Shown here piece after piece: positions 1 through 9,000 of a stretch of DNA of 64,000 bases. The stretch covers positions 62,001 to 126,000 of the forward strand of contig NZ_JAANIG010000006.1 in NCBI RefSeq assembly GCF_011174675.1, in the 5' to 3' direction. Below the pieces are notes generated by a model. The model had not been told where the DNA came from. It saw only the letters and a list, made by a program, of their open reading frames with translations, and ran no database searches. The first letter of the stretch is position 1; the number at the start of each line of letters is the position of its first letter. Origin of the DNA: Perlabentimonas gracilis (lineage in GTDB: Bacteria > Bacteroidota > Bacteroidia > Bacteroidales > Tenuifilaceae). The translations under genes and the position numbers were made by a program.

Positions 1-185
1 CGATCGTGTTTTGCTCAGAATGGAGAATGGGTTGAAGCTTATTTTTCCGTTGATATAGAATGACATATCGGTGACACTTTTTCTCTTTTGCTTTAGGCAT
101 AATAGGGTGCAAGTTGGCTTTGTATGGTTTGAGTTGGCATTTGTAAATAAAGTTGGATTATGGGTAAAATATTTTTAGCAAAAAA

Positions 186-216
186 TTTGTTGATAATAAA
201 AAAGGTTGTACATTTG
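186..216 (+). promoter_or_regulatory. Bacteroidota-type sigma-70 promoter of tRNA-Leu
   Basis: TTTG at 186-189 and TACATTTG at 209-216 are separated by exactly 19 bases, an exact match to the known Bacteroidota pattern TTTG-N19-TAnnTTTG (-33/-7). Transcription would start near 222-224, a few bases before the mature tRNA at 228. Confidence 0.85.
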
Positions 217-227
217 CAACCGCAATT

Positions 228-312
228 GCGGATATGGCGTAATTGGTAGCCGCGCTAGACTTAGGATCTAGTGCCGAAAGGCGTGGGGGTTCGAGTCCCT
301 CTATCCGCACCA
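228..312 (+). tRNA. tRNA-Leu (anticodon UAG)
   Basis: The acceptor stem pairs GCGGATA (228-234) with TATCCGC (302-308), followed by discriminator A and an encoded CCA (310-312). The anticodon arm has the loop CTTAGGA between CTAGA and TCTAG, so the anticodon is TAG. The long variable arm (class II tRNA) and the T-loop GGTTCGAGTCC agree with leucine. Confidence 0.97.
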
Positions 313-339
313 AACCCAGCTTAACGGCTGGGTTTTTTG
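313..339 (+). terminator. Rho-independent terminator after tRNA-Leu
   Basis: AACCCAGC pairs with GCTGGGTT across a short loop and is followed by a run of T. It starts directly after the CCA of the tRNA. Confidence 0.88.
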
Positions 340-395
340 TTATATGTAAAATTCATACATTTGAATTTTTAGTTTACAGTAACCCCCTAAGCCCA

Positions 396-1181
396 ATGTC
401 CTTTACCGATCCCTTTTACCTGTTGGCAATTGCCTTTGTGGCAGGTATTAACTTCTTGTTCGTGAGGAGTATTTGGAGGCTTGTTTACTTTCCAAAAGGT
501 GAAGCTAGGGCAATGGATAGGTTTTACCGACAGCATTCACTATACTACAATAAGCTCGATGATAGGCTAAAGAAAAGATTTTTGCAGCGAGCCTACTCGT
601 TTACCAAAAGTTTGAAGATTATTGGCCGAATGGGGGTTGAGGTAACCCAACCAATCAAGCTAATGGTGGTGGCGGCCATGGTGCAGATAACGTTTGGCTA
701 CAAGCGCTACTTCCTTAAGAACTTCCGCACTGTTTTTGTTTATCCCGACTCATTTCGAAATCCACATACAGGAAATATGCACGACGGCGAGGTTCATCCC
801 CGAGGGCTAATCAGCTTCTCTCTGAAAAAACTTTTGAAAGGGTTTGAGGATCCCTACGATGCCATTAATCTTGGCCTGCATGAAATGGCGCACGCGCTTA
901 TGCATAGTATTTTAACTTCAAGCGGACCCCAGGGGAGTTTGAATGCTACGTTGGACGATATCTTAACCATTGCTAGGTTAGAGATGGAAAAGATTAATGC
1001 AGGCGAACCACATGTTTTCAGATCCTATGCAGGTGCCAATGCCAGCGAGTTTTTTGCCGTGGCGGTTGAGCATTTCTTCGAGAATCCAAAGGGATTGAAA
1101 AGCGAATTGCCTACTCTATATTCAAAATTGTGCGATTTGCTAAAGCAGGATCCTGCTTTAAATCTGTTTTTAGTGCAATAA
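396..1181 (+). CDS. M90/MtfA-like zinc metallopeptidase family protein
   Basis: A 261-residue protein with one N-terminal membrane segment (about residues 7-24), which is unlike the soluble E. coli MtfA. The zinc-peptidase signature HEMAH lies at residues 162-166, preceded by DPYDAINLGL. That context, and the upstream stretch around FVYPDSFRNPHTG, resembles the MtfA (peptidase M90) family, whose members bind zinc through HExxH and a downstream Glu. The start at 396 is chosen because the frame stays open upstream only by running through the tRNA gene. The next gene begins 11 bases after the stop, so co-transcription is likely. The family assignment is good; the substrate is unknown. Confidence 0.8.
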   Translation: MSFTDPFYLLAIAFVAGINFLFVRSIWRLVYFPKGEARAMDRFYRQHSLYYNKLDDRLKKRFLQRAYSFTKSLKIIGRMGVEVTQPIKLMVVAAMVQITFGYKRYFLKNFRTVFVYPDSFRNPHTGNMHDGEVHPRGLISFSLKKLLKGFEDPYDAINLGLHEMAHALMHSILTSSGPQGSLNATLDDILTIARLEMEKINAGEPHVFRSYAGANASEFFAVAVEHFFENPKGLKSELPTLYSKLCDLLKQDPALNLFLVQ

Positions 1182-1192
1182 AATGTTGGCCT

Positions 1193-2125
1193 ATGAAAAG
1201 CATTGCAAGTAAAGGATATTGGTTTGGTGTTTATCTAGGCCTTGCCCTTAGTCTCCTATTCTTTTTCTCCCTTTTGTATTTTACCATTTTTTGGGTTGAT
1301 GGAGTCAAAGGCCAAGCCGTTATGGCTATTACTATTCTCATCTGGCTTCTATTTACCTTTTATATGTTCAGAGAATTGCTGAAAGTTGTTTCGGTTCAGA
1401 TAACCAACGAAGGGATACTTGTAGCAACATCCAAAAATGTTAAAAGCCTTGCCTGGAAAGATGTTCAGGATATTGACTACTACCGCCGCAATGGTTTCAT
1501 GCAGATGGATACCATTACCATTCGGGCTGTTGATTTACCGCAGGATGTGAAAGTTCACACCAAGCTTTTTGCCAACCCCCACGAGCTGGTGCAGGCCATG
1601 AAATATGGATTCGATTCGTTTGAGCAGAAGGGCTATGTTGAACTGGGTGGCCTATCTCTTATCAAAGTAAAGCCAATTAATCTCGAGGAGATTAGATGTC
1701 AAAACTTTGTTCAAATTTCTCGACTTCCAATACTTAACCCTCGCACCTACTTTCCGTTGGTTGGTTTCTTTGGCCTCTACAAGTTAATCACTGCTCCCTC
1801 AATCCACCTATTTGGTGTTATTATGTTTGCAGTTATTATTCTGTTGACCTTTTTGCTTGGTACGGTTGGAATGGGAAAGGTTGGTATTTCCGATAGGTTT
1901 GTATTTATAGCAAGCTACTACTATCCATATCGCAAGTATTTCAGGCTATCCGATATCGATTGTGTTTACATTGAAAGACCTACTAAGAATGGGCTGAAGT
2001 CGTTACGGGTATTAACCCTTGATGGCAAGCAGAAACTTTTTCCTCTAGACAACCTCACTAAGGCCGATTGGGATTTGCTTGCCGATGCCATGGCCAAAAA
2101 TGGGGTAAGGGTTGTGGAGCGGTAG
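1193..2125 (+). CDS. Conserved membrane protein with two PH-like halves
   Basis: A 310-residue protein not recognised by name. Hydrophobic segments fall at about residues 9-31 and 41-62, and again at about 185-200 and 204-226. Each pair is followed by a beta-rich stretch containing a W-K-D-V or L-S-D-I type turn, like bacterial PH-domain membrane proteins; the duplicated layout is an inference from the sequence. The start at 1193 avoids a long overlap with the upstream peptidase gene, whose stop lies 11 bases before. It probably forms an operon with that gene. No catalytic motif is visible. Confidence 0.7.
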   Translation: MKSIASKGYWFGVYLGLALSLLFFFSLLYFTIFWVDGVKGQAVMAITILIWLLFTFYMFRELLKVVSVQITNEGILVATSKNVKSLAWKDVQDIDYYRRNGFMQMDTITIRAVDLPQDVKVHTKLFANPHELVQAMKYGFDSFEQKGYVELGGLSLIKVKPINLEEIRCQNFVQISRLPILNPRTYFPLVGFFGLYKLITAPSIHLFGVIMFAVIILLTFLLGTVGMGKVGISDRFVFIASYYYPYRKYFRLSDIDCVYIERPTKNGLKSLRVLTLDGKQKLFPLDNLTKADWDLLADAMAKNGVRVVER

Positions 2126-2174
2126 CTGAACCTATCGGGTCGTATATTTGTTCTTTTTTCTAAATAATGTATTT

Positions 2175-3020
2175 ATGAAGATTTCGCAGTTTAATATTCG
2201 CAATTTTAAGGTTGATGGCGGTGCCATGTTTGGTGTGGTACCCAAGGTGCTTTGGAATAGGGTTTACCCAGCCGATGACGATAACTTAATCCCCCTGTCC
2301 CTGCGATCGCTGGTTGTTGAAACCGATGGTAGGGTAGTGCTAATCGATACTGGCTTTGGTAATAAGCAAAGCGATAAGTTCTTTAGCCATTTTGGTATTT
2401 TTGGTGGCGATGGGCTAGTTGAGGGTCTAGCTACGCTGGGCTACAAACCCGATGATATTACCGATGTAATTCATACCCACCTGCACTACGACCATTGCGG
2501 AGGTGGAATTGCCTTGAACGATAAGGGCGAGTACGTAGCCGTTTTCCCAAATGCAAAGTACCACGTTAGCAAGGGGCAATGGGAGTGGGCCATTAACCCA
2601 AATGTACGTGAGGCTGACTCATTTCTGAAAGAAAATTTGCTGCCCATGCAGCAGCTGGGTTTGTTGAATTTGGTAGAGGCTGAGGGCGAGCTGTTACCCG
2701 GAATTGAGCTTCGCTTTTTCAATGGCCATACCCGCGGACAGATTGTGCCAATAATCCATTTGCCCAACGGCAAAAAGCTGGTTTACGCTGCCGATTTATT
2801 TCCATCAACTGCGCACATTCATCTGGCTTGGAATATGAGCTACGATGTGGAACCACTTGTTACCATGGAGGAGAAGGAACTGTTCCTGAACGAGTCGCTA
2901 GAGCATAATTATATCCTTTACTATCAGCATGATTTTTACACCGAGTGTAGCACCCTACAAATGACCCCAAAGGGAATCAGGGCAGGCGAAAAGCTAACCT
3001 TGCTAGAGGTGCTGAATTAG
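2175..3020 (+). CDS. MBL-fold metallo-hydrolase
   Basis: A 281-residue soluble protein of the metallo-beta-lactamase superfamily. The metal-binding signature HTHLHYDH occupies residues 100-107 (HxHxDH). It is preceded by VVLIDTGFG (first beta strands) and followed by the later ligands in FNGHTRGQ and VYAADLFP. The architecture resembles AHL-lactonase and methyl-parathion-hydrolase-like members, but the superfamily covers many hydrolases and the substrate cannot be told. ATG 2175 is preferred over an earlier in-frame ATG at 2148 because the family starts with a short strand like KISQFNI. The 3' end overlaps the convergent gene below by 18 bases. Confidence 0.9.
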   Translation: MKISQFNIRNFKVDGGAMFGVVPKVLWNRVYPADDDNLIPLSLRSLVVETDGRVVLIDTGFGNKQSDKFFSHFGIFGGDGLVEGLATLGYKPDDITDVIHTHLHYDHCGGGIALNDKGEYVAVFPNAKYHVSKGQWEWAINPNVREADSFLKENLLPMQQLGLLNLVEAEGELLPGIELRFFNGHTRGQIVPIIHLPNGKKLVYAADLFPSTAHIHLAWNMSYDVEPLVTMEEKELFLNESLEHNYILYYQHDFYTECSTLQMTPKGIRAGEKLTLLEVLN

Positions 3021-3494
3021 CTGAGCTATTTGCCTAAGCGTGTATACAATTAGCGGCCAGAAGCAGTAAGCAAAAAGCAGTGTAGAAACAATGGAGTCGG
3101 TAAGTATAATGCTTACGGCTCCATTTCGTTTTAGCATTACTACAATGGAGAAGAACGCCCTAAGCAGCAGTTGCAAGGCAAAAAATGCAAAGATCCTAAT
3201 GCCAAAAGGGTTGTATGCGTTAGCCAGGTCTAAATTGCCACGAACAATTTCCGAAAAGCTGGCCGATAGCCCCTTGCTGGGTGGTATTTCACCAGTTGCC
3301 TCGGTAAGCAAAGCGGGTATGGGATGGCTATTGGCTTTGTATATTAGCGAGTACAGAATAACCCCAGCAAAAGCAATCCCAATTAAAAGGTTTACATAGT
3401 GATATGCACGGGTAGAAATATCCGAATTTAACTTACTATTGGGAACGTAATGCCTTTGGTTATTTGACAAACTGCTTGGAGAACTTAAAGCCAT
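3003..3494 (-). CDS. Hypothetical membrane protein
   Basis: About 163 residues with three or four hydrophobic segments: near the YVNLLIGIAFAG stretch, IFAFFALQLLLRAF, and a C-terminal pair around IVSTLLFAYCFWPLIVY. I do not recognise the family. The start is uncertain: ATG codons lie at 3530, 3503 and 3494, all within the 3' end of the upstream gene, so translation may be coupled to it. It appears to be the last gene of a minus-strand group with the next three genes. Confidence 0.6.
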   Translation of the reverse strand: MALSSPSSLSNNQRHYVPNSKLNSDISTRAYHYVNLLIGIAFAGVILYSLIYKANSHPIPALLTEATGEIPPSKGLSASFSEIVRGNLDLANAYNPFGIRIFAFFALQLLLRAFFSIVVMLKRNGAVSIILTDSIVSTLLFAYCFWPLIVYTLRQIAQLIQHL

Positions 3495-3939
3495 GGTGCA
3501 CATGGTATCGTTGGTGGAATGGTACCTCAAGGGTTATCTCCGTATCGCTAAAATCTACCTTAACAAAACGTGAGCCGGGGAATAGTCTATCCCACAACTT
3601 GGTTGCCTTAAACCTGAAGTGCCCAGGGTTTTCCTCAATTAGTTCAAAGCCGCTGCTTTGAAAGTATTCCTTAACTAATTCGGGATCAACCTCCCCATTA
3701 TGTTTTACCTGAATAATGCTCGACTTGTAGTTGTTTACAATTGCCAATGGCCAAATAAAAGCATAGATGTAAATTACAATAGAATCGGCATAGTGCTGGC
3801 CTAACGACTTGCTACCCGTAAAGAAAAGGTAGTAAATAATTAGGTGCGAAATGGCTAGGATAAGGATAGTTCCAGCCGTGGTAATTAGCCAGGGCAAAAG
3901 TATTTTATTATTCGATGCTTTTTTTAAACTTATTTCCAC
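3460..3939 (-). CDS. Hypothetical membrane protein
   Basis: A 159-residue protein with two predicted membrane helices (around LLPWLITTAGTILILAISH and SIVIYIYAFIWPLAIV). A charged soluble half follows, ending in a beta-rich stretch (HFRFKATKLWDRLFPGSRF). It is not recognised. It starts 12 bases after the stop of the DUF4190-like gene and overlaps the following gene, so the three are probably one transcript. Confidence 0.65.
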   Translation of the reverse strand: MEISLKKASNNKILLPWLITTAGTILILAISHLIIYYLFFTGSKSLGQHYADSIVIYIYAFIWPLAIVNNYKSSIIQVKHNGEVDPELVKEYFQSSGFELIEENPGHFRFKATKLWDRLFPGSRFVKVDFSDTEITLEVPFHQRYHVHHGFKFSKQFVK

Positions 3940-3951
3940 TGCAAAGGTGTG

Positions 3952-4410
3952 TTATTTACTTTTGCTAGATGTGTCGCCCTCGAGGTAGCGCAGCTTGTTC
4001 TCAAGGCTATCAATTTTTTGAGTGGAGTGTTCTTCCACCTCCGCTTCAATAGAAATCTCAATGTCTTTAAATGCATCGCGTAACCCCTTTTCAATCTGCT
4101 CCAGCTGCCCAGGGTTTCTCATGGCCCTGTCGGTGATGGTATTCAAACCGCTAAAGATCATGAGCCATGCAGCAGCCAAAACTATGGCCAACGCCGATAC
4201 CACTAAGGATATTATGCCAAGGCTTTTGGATCCATTGCCCCTCGATGCCTGCACAATGGAGATAATGCTGAATATTATGGCTAACCCTCCGGGCAAAAAG
4301 GCCACAATGCCAACGCATGGAATAAAGGCCACTATTAATGATATTATGCCCATCACAATGCCAATAATTCCCATTACTTGTCCTTCGGTCGATTTTCTGT
4401 ACTCTTCCAT
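3952..4410 (-). CDS. DUF4190-like membrane protein
   Basis: A 152-residue protein. Residues 10-95 form the glycine-rich helical hairpin typical of DUF4190 proteins: repeated GIIGIVMGIISL-type helices, a short loop with the RGNGSKSLGIISLV turn, and a further helix. A charged C-terminal tail of about 55 residues is predicted helical or coiled. The role of the family is not known. It belongs to a minus-strand group of small envelope proteins. Confidence 0.75.
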   Translation of the reverse strand: MEEYRKSTEGQVMGIIGIVMGIISLIVAFIPCVGIVAFLPGGLAIIFSIISIVQASRGNGSKSLGIISLVVSALAIVLAAAWLMIFSGLNTITDRAMRNPGQLEQIEKGLRDAFKDIEISIEAEVEEHSTQKIDSLENKLRYLEGDTSSKSK

Positions 4411-4469
4411 AATGTTTTATCTAGGTTTGATAAAGACGAATTCCGAATTGAATTGCTGCAACCAGTTCG

Positions 4470-4982
4470 CTAATCTTTTTTAAGTATAGAAAGAACATCT
4501 TCCTCAAGTGTTTTGGTGGGGCGTTCAATAATTCGCCCAATTTCCACTTCGTTGCTCCTGATGATAAACGTGGGAACAAAGTCTATGTACCCCTCGTCAA
4601 CTCCTGCCTCAGGGCATACTTTTCTCCTGTTTACAGCAATAATGTTAATTCTATCGCTGGGGACGTTAAGCTGATTAAGCAGCTTTAAAAACCGAGGGGT
4701 TTCGCGCTTGCTGTCGGGGCACCACGTTGACACAACTAGCTCGAAGGTTACTCCCTTAAGCAAAGGCTTAAGATCATGCAACACTGCAGCATCAGGTTGG
4801 TAGCTATCGTAGTTCATGCTAAACCAAGCATTAAAAGGCTCCGTTTGGAAATCCTCAGGTATAACCTTGCCATAAAGTATGTTCTGATTTACCATCTCGT
4901 CGAAAATTATTTTGTTGGTATGCTGTGCAAGCACTACCGTTGGACCTATTAAGATTGCAAGCACCAGAATCTGAAGTCTCAT
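4470..4982 (-). CDS. Exported thioredoxin-fold protein lacking the resolving cysteine
   Basis: A 170-residue protein with a clear signal peptide (MRLQILVLAILIGPTVVLAQ). A thioredoxin-like fold follows, with W-C-P-D-S at residues 87-91. The usual CxxC is reduced to CPDS, so a normal dithiol redox cycle is not possible. This variant is frequent in Bacteroidota thioredoxin-family proteins. The later segment DFVPTFIIR holds the cis-proline expected of the fold. An earlier ATG at 5015 would place charged residues before the signal peptide, so 4982 is chosen. The location is probably periplasmic; the function is unknown. Confidence 0.8.
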   Translation of the reverse strand: MRLQILVLAILIGPTVVLAQHTNKIIFDEMVNQNILYGKVIPEDFQTEPFNAWFSMNYDSYQPDAAVLHDLKPLLKGVTFELVVSTWCPDSKRETPRFLKLLNQLNVPSDRINIIAVNRRKVCPEAGVDEGYIDFVPTFIIRSNEVEIGRIIERPTKTLEEDVLSILKKD

Positions 4983-5202
4983 TGTCTTGTTTTCGTTTGG
5001 ATAAAGGTAATACAAAAGTGGAAAACTTAAATGGTAAAACCAATATGTACACTTTCAAAAAAAACATCATAGTCAACCTTCATCAAAGAATTCAATGATA
5101 GCAGTGTTGTAATATACTTGTAGAGGTTTATTTGCTTCTGATTTTTAATCATATATAAACAAAAAAAATGGTTCAATATCATCATAAAATCACTTATTAT
5201 TT

Positions 5203-5210
5203 TACCTTTG
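5203..5210 (+). promoter_or_regulatory. Candidate -7 element before the queuosine-transporter gene
   Basis: TACCTTTG matches TAnnTTTG, but the position 19 bases upstream reads CATC instead of TTTG, so only half of the Bacteroidota promoter is present. It would give a leader of about 32 bases before the ATG at 5249. The rest of the 5016-5248 gap is AT-rich with no other recognisable structure. Confidence 0.45.
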
Positions 5211-5248
5211 TTTAATAGAAAGTTCCCCTACACCCTAAACCTAACCTA

Positions 5249-6019
5249 ATGTTCGATTATAAACCCAATATAGAAAAGAGGTTGATTAATCGCCGTGAGA
5301 TTGTATTCATAGTCCTAGCTGGCCTATTCCTGGGTTCTCTCGCCATGCTTAATATATTGGGAATATCACGGTACATCCATTTTCATATCAACATCTTCAA
5401 TCTCGAAATCCCCGTGATGTTTTTTGTGGGTATCTTACCTTACCCCATCACGTTTCTTTGTACCGACTTCATAAGTGAGCTTTATGGTAAGCACAGGGCC
5501 AATATGGTGGTGTGGACAGGATTGATGCTAAACATATGGGTTCTATTTATCCTTTGGCTCGGTGGGATATTGCCTCCAGTACCCGAAATTATTGCTGAAA
5601 CGGGCTTGCCGGCTGTGAGCGACCAAGATTTCTCGTTTTTTCATATTCGCAAATTAACGTTTGGCGCAACTGCTGCCTCAATGATAGCTTACCTTACCGC
5701 TCAGTTTGTCGATGTGCATGTTTTTCACCTTGTTAAGAGTATCACCAAGGGGAAGCATTTGTGGTTGCGTAATAATGTGTCAACCCTTACCAGCCAGCTG
5801 GTCGATTCAGTGTCGGTTGTTCTTATCACCTATTTTTATGCGCACGCAATACAAATTCCTGAAGGGAGAACCATCACCCAAACGCTAGTAATATTTATTC
5901 TGTCAAGCTACATCTTTAAAATGTTGTCGGCACTTCTCGATACAGTTCCCTTTTACATAGGTGTGAAATACTTATCAAAGTATTTACAGATAGACCCAGT
6001 TAGTGAGTTTAAGAAATAG
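5249..6019 (+). CDS. Queuosine precursor transporter (YhhQ/VUT family)
   Basis: A 256-residue membrane protein of the DUF165/VUT family. The E. coli member YhhQ imports the queuosine precursors preQ0 and preQ1. Family features seen here are a long first helix (around REIVFIVLAGLFLGSLAM), a pair of helices around FFVGILPYPITFLCTDFISE with the conserved ISELYGK turn, and later helices ending in FKMLSALLDTVPFY. About six membrane spans are predicted. The next gene starts 17 bases downstream, so it may head the long gene train that follows, although its own job in tRNA modification looks unrelated to that cluster. Confidence 0.88.
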   Translation: MFDYKPNIEKRLINRREIVFIVLAGLFLGSLAMLNILGISRYIHFHINIFNLEIPVMFFVGILPYPITFLCTDFISELYGKHRANMVVWTGLMLNIWVLFILWLGGILPPVPEIIAETGLPAVSDQDFSFFHIRKLTFGATAASMIAYLTAQFVDVHVFHLVKSITKGKHLWLRNNVSTLTSQLVDSVSVVLITYFYAHAIQIPEGRTITQTLVIFILSSYIFKMLSALLDTVPFYIGVKYLSKYLQIDPVSEFKK

Positions 6020-6036
6020 ATAAATGCATTATTACG

Positions 6037-9000
6037 ATGGCATTGCATGAAACATTGAACCTTCGCAAGGAGGAGGTAGTACCGGTTGCCATGATGGTAT
6101 TTCAATCGGTATTCCTTGGTTTTTTTCTAGGGGCTTTTGATGTAAGTGCAAATACCTTATTTCTAAATAGCTTCGATCAGGCAATGATACCCAAGGCTAT
6201 TGTGATATCGGGCCTAACGGGCATCGTGCTAACCTCTCTTTACTCATACTTTCAGGCTCGATTAGAATTCTCAAGCCTTGCCATTTTGAACCTGTTTACC
6301 GTGTTTATCCTAACTTTTGCCCTACGGGCTGGATATTATTTCTCCGATACTAAATGGCTGGCCTTTGCACTATTTGTTCTTATGGGGCCCTTAAATATTG
6401 TAGCATTGGTTGGATTCTGGGGAACTGTCGGCAGAATATTCGATCTTCGACAAGGGAAGAGGATCTTTGGTTTTATCGATACGGGACAGGTTGTGGGGGT
6501 TATTGTCAGCTCTTTTTCTATCCCTTTCCTAATTACCCTTGGGTTTAAAACCAACAACCTACTGTACATAAGTGCTATCAGTATCTTTTTGGCACTTGTA
6601 TTTCAGGTTGTAATTGGAGCAAAGTATCCCTATAAGCTTAAGGTTAAGGCCGAGCAGTCCAGCAAAAGAAGTTCATTTGCCAGTACATTAAAGATTCCCT
6701 ATGTGCGAACAATGGCCATTTTCGTAATTATGTCGATGCTTGTTGCGTTCTTTGTGCACTTCCTGTTTTTGGCTGTGGCATCGCAACGGTTTGACAACCC
6801 CGATGAAATGGCCAAGTACTTTGGAGGCCTTATGGGCTCTCTCACTTTTGTAAGCGTACTGATAAAAGCTTTTGTATACGGCCCTTTGATGAAAACCTAT
6901 GGATTGAAAGTTAGCCTATTGGTGTCTCCATTCGTTATGCTTTTCATAACGGTAAGCGCAGCAGCTGTGGGGAGTTTATTTGGGTTTACTCTTGAGTCCG
7001 CAGCTTTTACCCTTTTCTTCCTGCTTATCTCACTTAGTAAGTTTTTCCAAAAGGCTTTGAAAGATTCTATCGAGAGCCCTGTTCTTAAGCTGGTTTACCA
7101 GTCGTTGCCCCCCGCTATTCGCCATGAGGTTCAGGCCAGGGTCGATGGAACCATCAACGAGTCGGCAGCCCTGGCATCGGGCGTTATTCTGGCTTTGCTA
7201 GGTTTGTTTGCTGTAATAACGCTGCTACACTATGTATATATCCTTATAGGCTTTATTCTTGTATGGTTCTTCATCTCTCTTAGGCTGTTTAGAGGGTACC
7301 GAAAAACATTAAAGCAAACCCTTGAGGGAGCCTCAATCAGGCAGGTAGTTGAGTCGCCAGAGTTGAAGTGGTTTTCTGGCATTGCACATTTTGCCGCAGG
7401 TAAGCAGTTAGAGATATTGGAGGTATCGAAACCCTGGCTGATTCCAACCTTTATTGAAAGAAACCTGCCAAGGGTAAGCGGCGATGATCTTAGAGCCATA
7501 TGCGATTTCATTGAGCAAAGGGCATTGGTGGAGATGAAAAATATGCTTGAAGCTAGAAAGGGAGGCCATTTGAGTCCCGAAGATCTAGCAATTATTAATG
7601 CCACCCAGGCTTCTCTCAACGACCTAATGAAGTATATTGATGATGAGGAGCGGGTCGCCACCCTAATGAACTCAAAGGATTTTAGCGAAAGGATGTTGGC
7701 TGCTAAAATAATCGGTCTTTCTTCTAAAGCCGATATAAGACAGAAGTTGACATTTCTCCTTCGCGACCTTGTGCCACAGGTAAAGAGACAAGCCCTTTGG
7801 GCTGCCCGAGGCAAACGATACAAGGAAATTATTAGTTTCCTAATTGATTTTCTCGATAAGGATGAATATGCCCCATTGGCACATTTTGCGCTTATGAACT
7901 CAGGCGAGGTGGGCCTCGAAATGCTCGTTACTGCGTTTAGCCGATCAGGGGCAACCGACAGTTTTCAGCAACGAATTATCAGGGTAATCCCCGATACGGG
8001 CAGCGCCATTGCTCAAGAGGTCTTGTTCGATAAGTTGAAGATCCAGTCCTTCCTAAAAACAGATGTGCTTAATAGCTTACTTAAGTTAGATTTTGTTGCA
8101 GACGAAAGGGAGAGCCTTACGCTTCATCAAATGATTGTTGAACAGGCCAGCGTTTGTGCTTGGAATCTAAATGTTCTTCATCAGTGTCCAGGTCAAGATA
8201 AAGCACCAAAGCTTAGGGAAGAACTTGAGGTAGAGGTTTATGCTAGTCGCCATAACCTTTTCCAGATTCTTAAGTTGCTTTACGACAAGAGCTCTATCGA
8301 CTCGGTAATCGAAAACCTTGAAGCCGGAACTGGCGAGAGCATATCCTTTGCCATTGAGCTGCTCGACACATTTGTGGTGGAGGATCTCAAGCCATACATC
8401 TTCCCAATTCTGGAGGATAACTCGCTATCGAATAAAATATGGGCGTTGCAGAACTACTTCCCGCTACCAGAATATAGCTCTGAGTCGTTGCTTAAGGCCA
8501 TTATCAATCGTAATGAAAACCTTATAGGTAAGCAGGCAAAAATTTACGCCCTGAACGCATTTCGTAACCTTGATGATGTGGGTGTAACTGCCGATTTGGT
8601 AGCTCAACTTTTCAATACCGATAGGGTGTTACGCCAGCTCTCAGGCCAGTTAATAAAACAGATTGATAGGGAAAAGTATGGCAGCTACCGTGCAAGGCTT
8701 GGCGATAGGCTTAGGGTTGATTTGGATAGGAGCTTAGAGGTTTGCAACTTGATTGGCTCATCAGCAGTAGATAGGCTTGAGTTTTTTAGCGGGTTACCCT
8801 ACAGTAAATCGCACGCTGCTCCTCTATTTTGGCTTTACAACTCATCAACCATGTTGGTCTCCAATGTTGATATTTTAACCTTAGGGGCTTTTGCAAGTAA
8901 AAAGTACTACATCCTTGTCGAGAAGGGAACCCTAATGCTTGAGGTGGACGGCAAGCCTCAAAAACATTTTGTTCCCGGAGATATCTTGGTGGCCGAAGGG

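Noticed and set aside
243-395. Longer reading of the M90 peptidase gene starting inside the tRNA-Leu gene
   Set aside because: The extra 51 codons would translate the tRNA and its terminator; the membrane helix and family similarity start at 396.
4022-4483. Open frame of about 153 codons on the plus strand
   Set aside because: It is antisense to the DUF4190-like gene and the product shows no fold-like pattern.
5215-5248. Possible preQ1 riboswitch before the queuosine-transporter gene (CTACACCCTA followed by CCTAA)
   Set aside because: The leader shares the CTACACCCT stretch and a CTAA end with preQ1-I aptamers, but the bases needed for helix P1 (pairing with ACCCT) and the P2 pseudoknot are absent.
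7230-7823. Open frame of about 197 codons on the minus strand
   Set aside because: It is antisense within the carrier/HEAT protein gene and has no recognisable motif or upstream signals.
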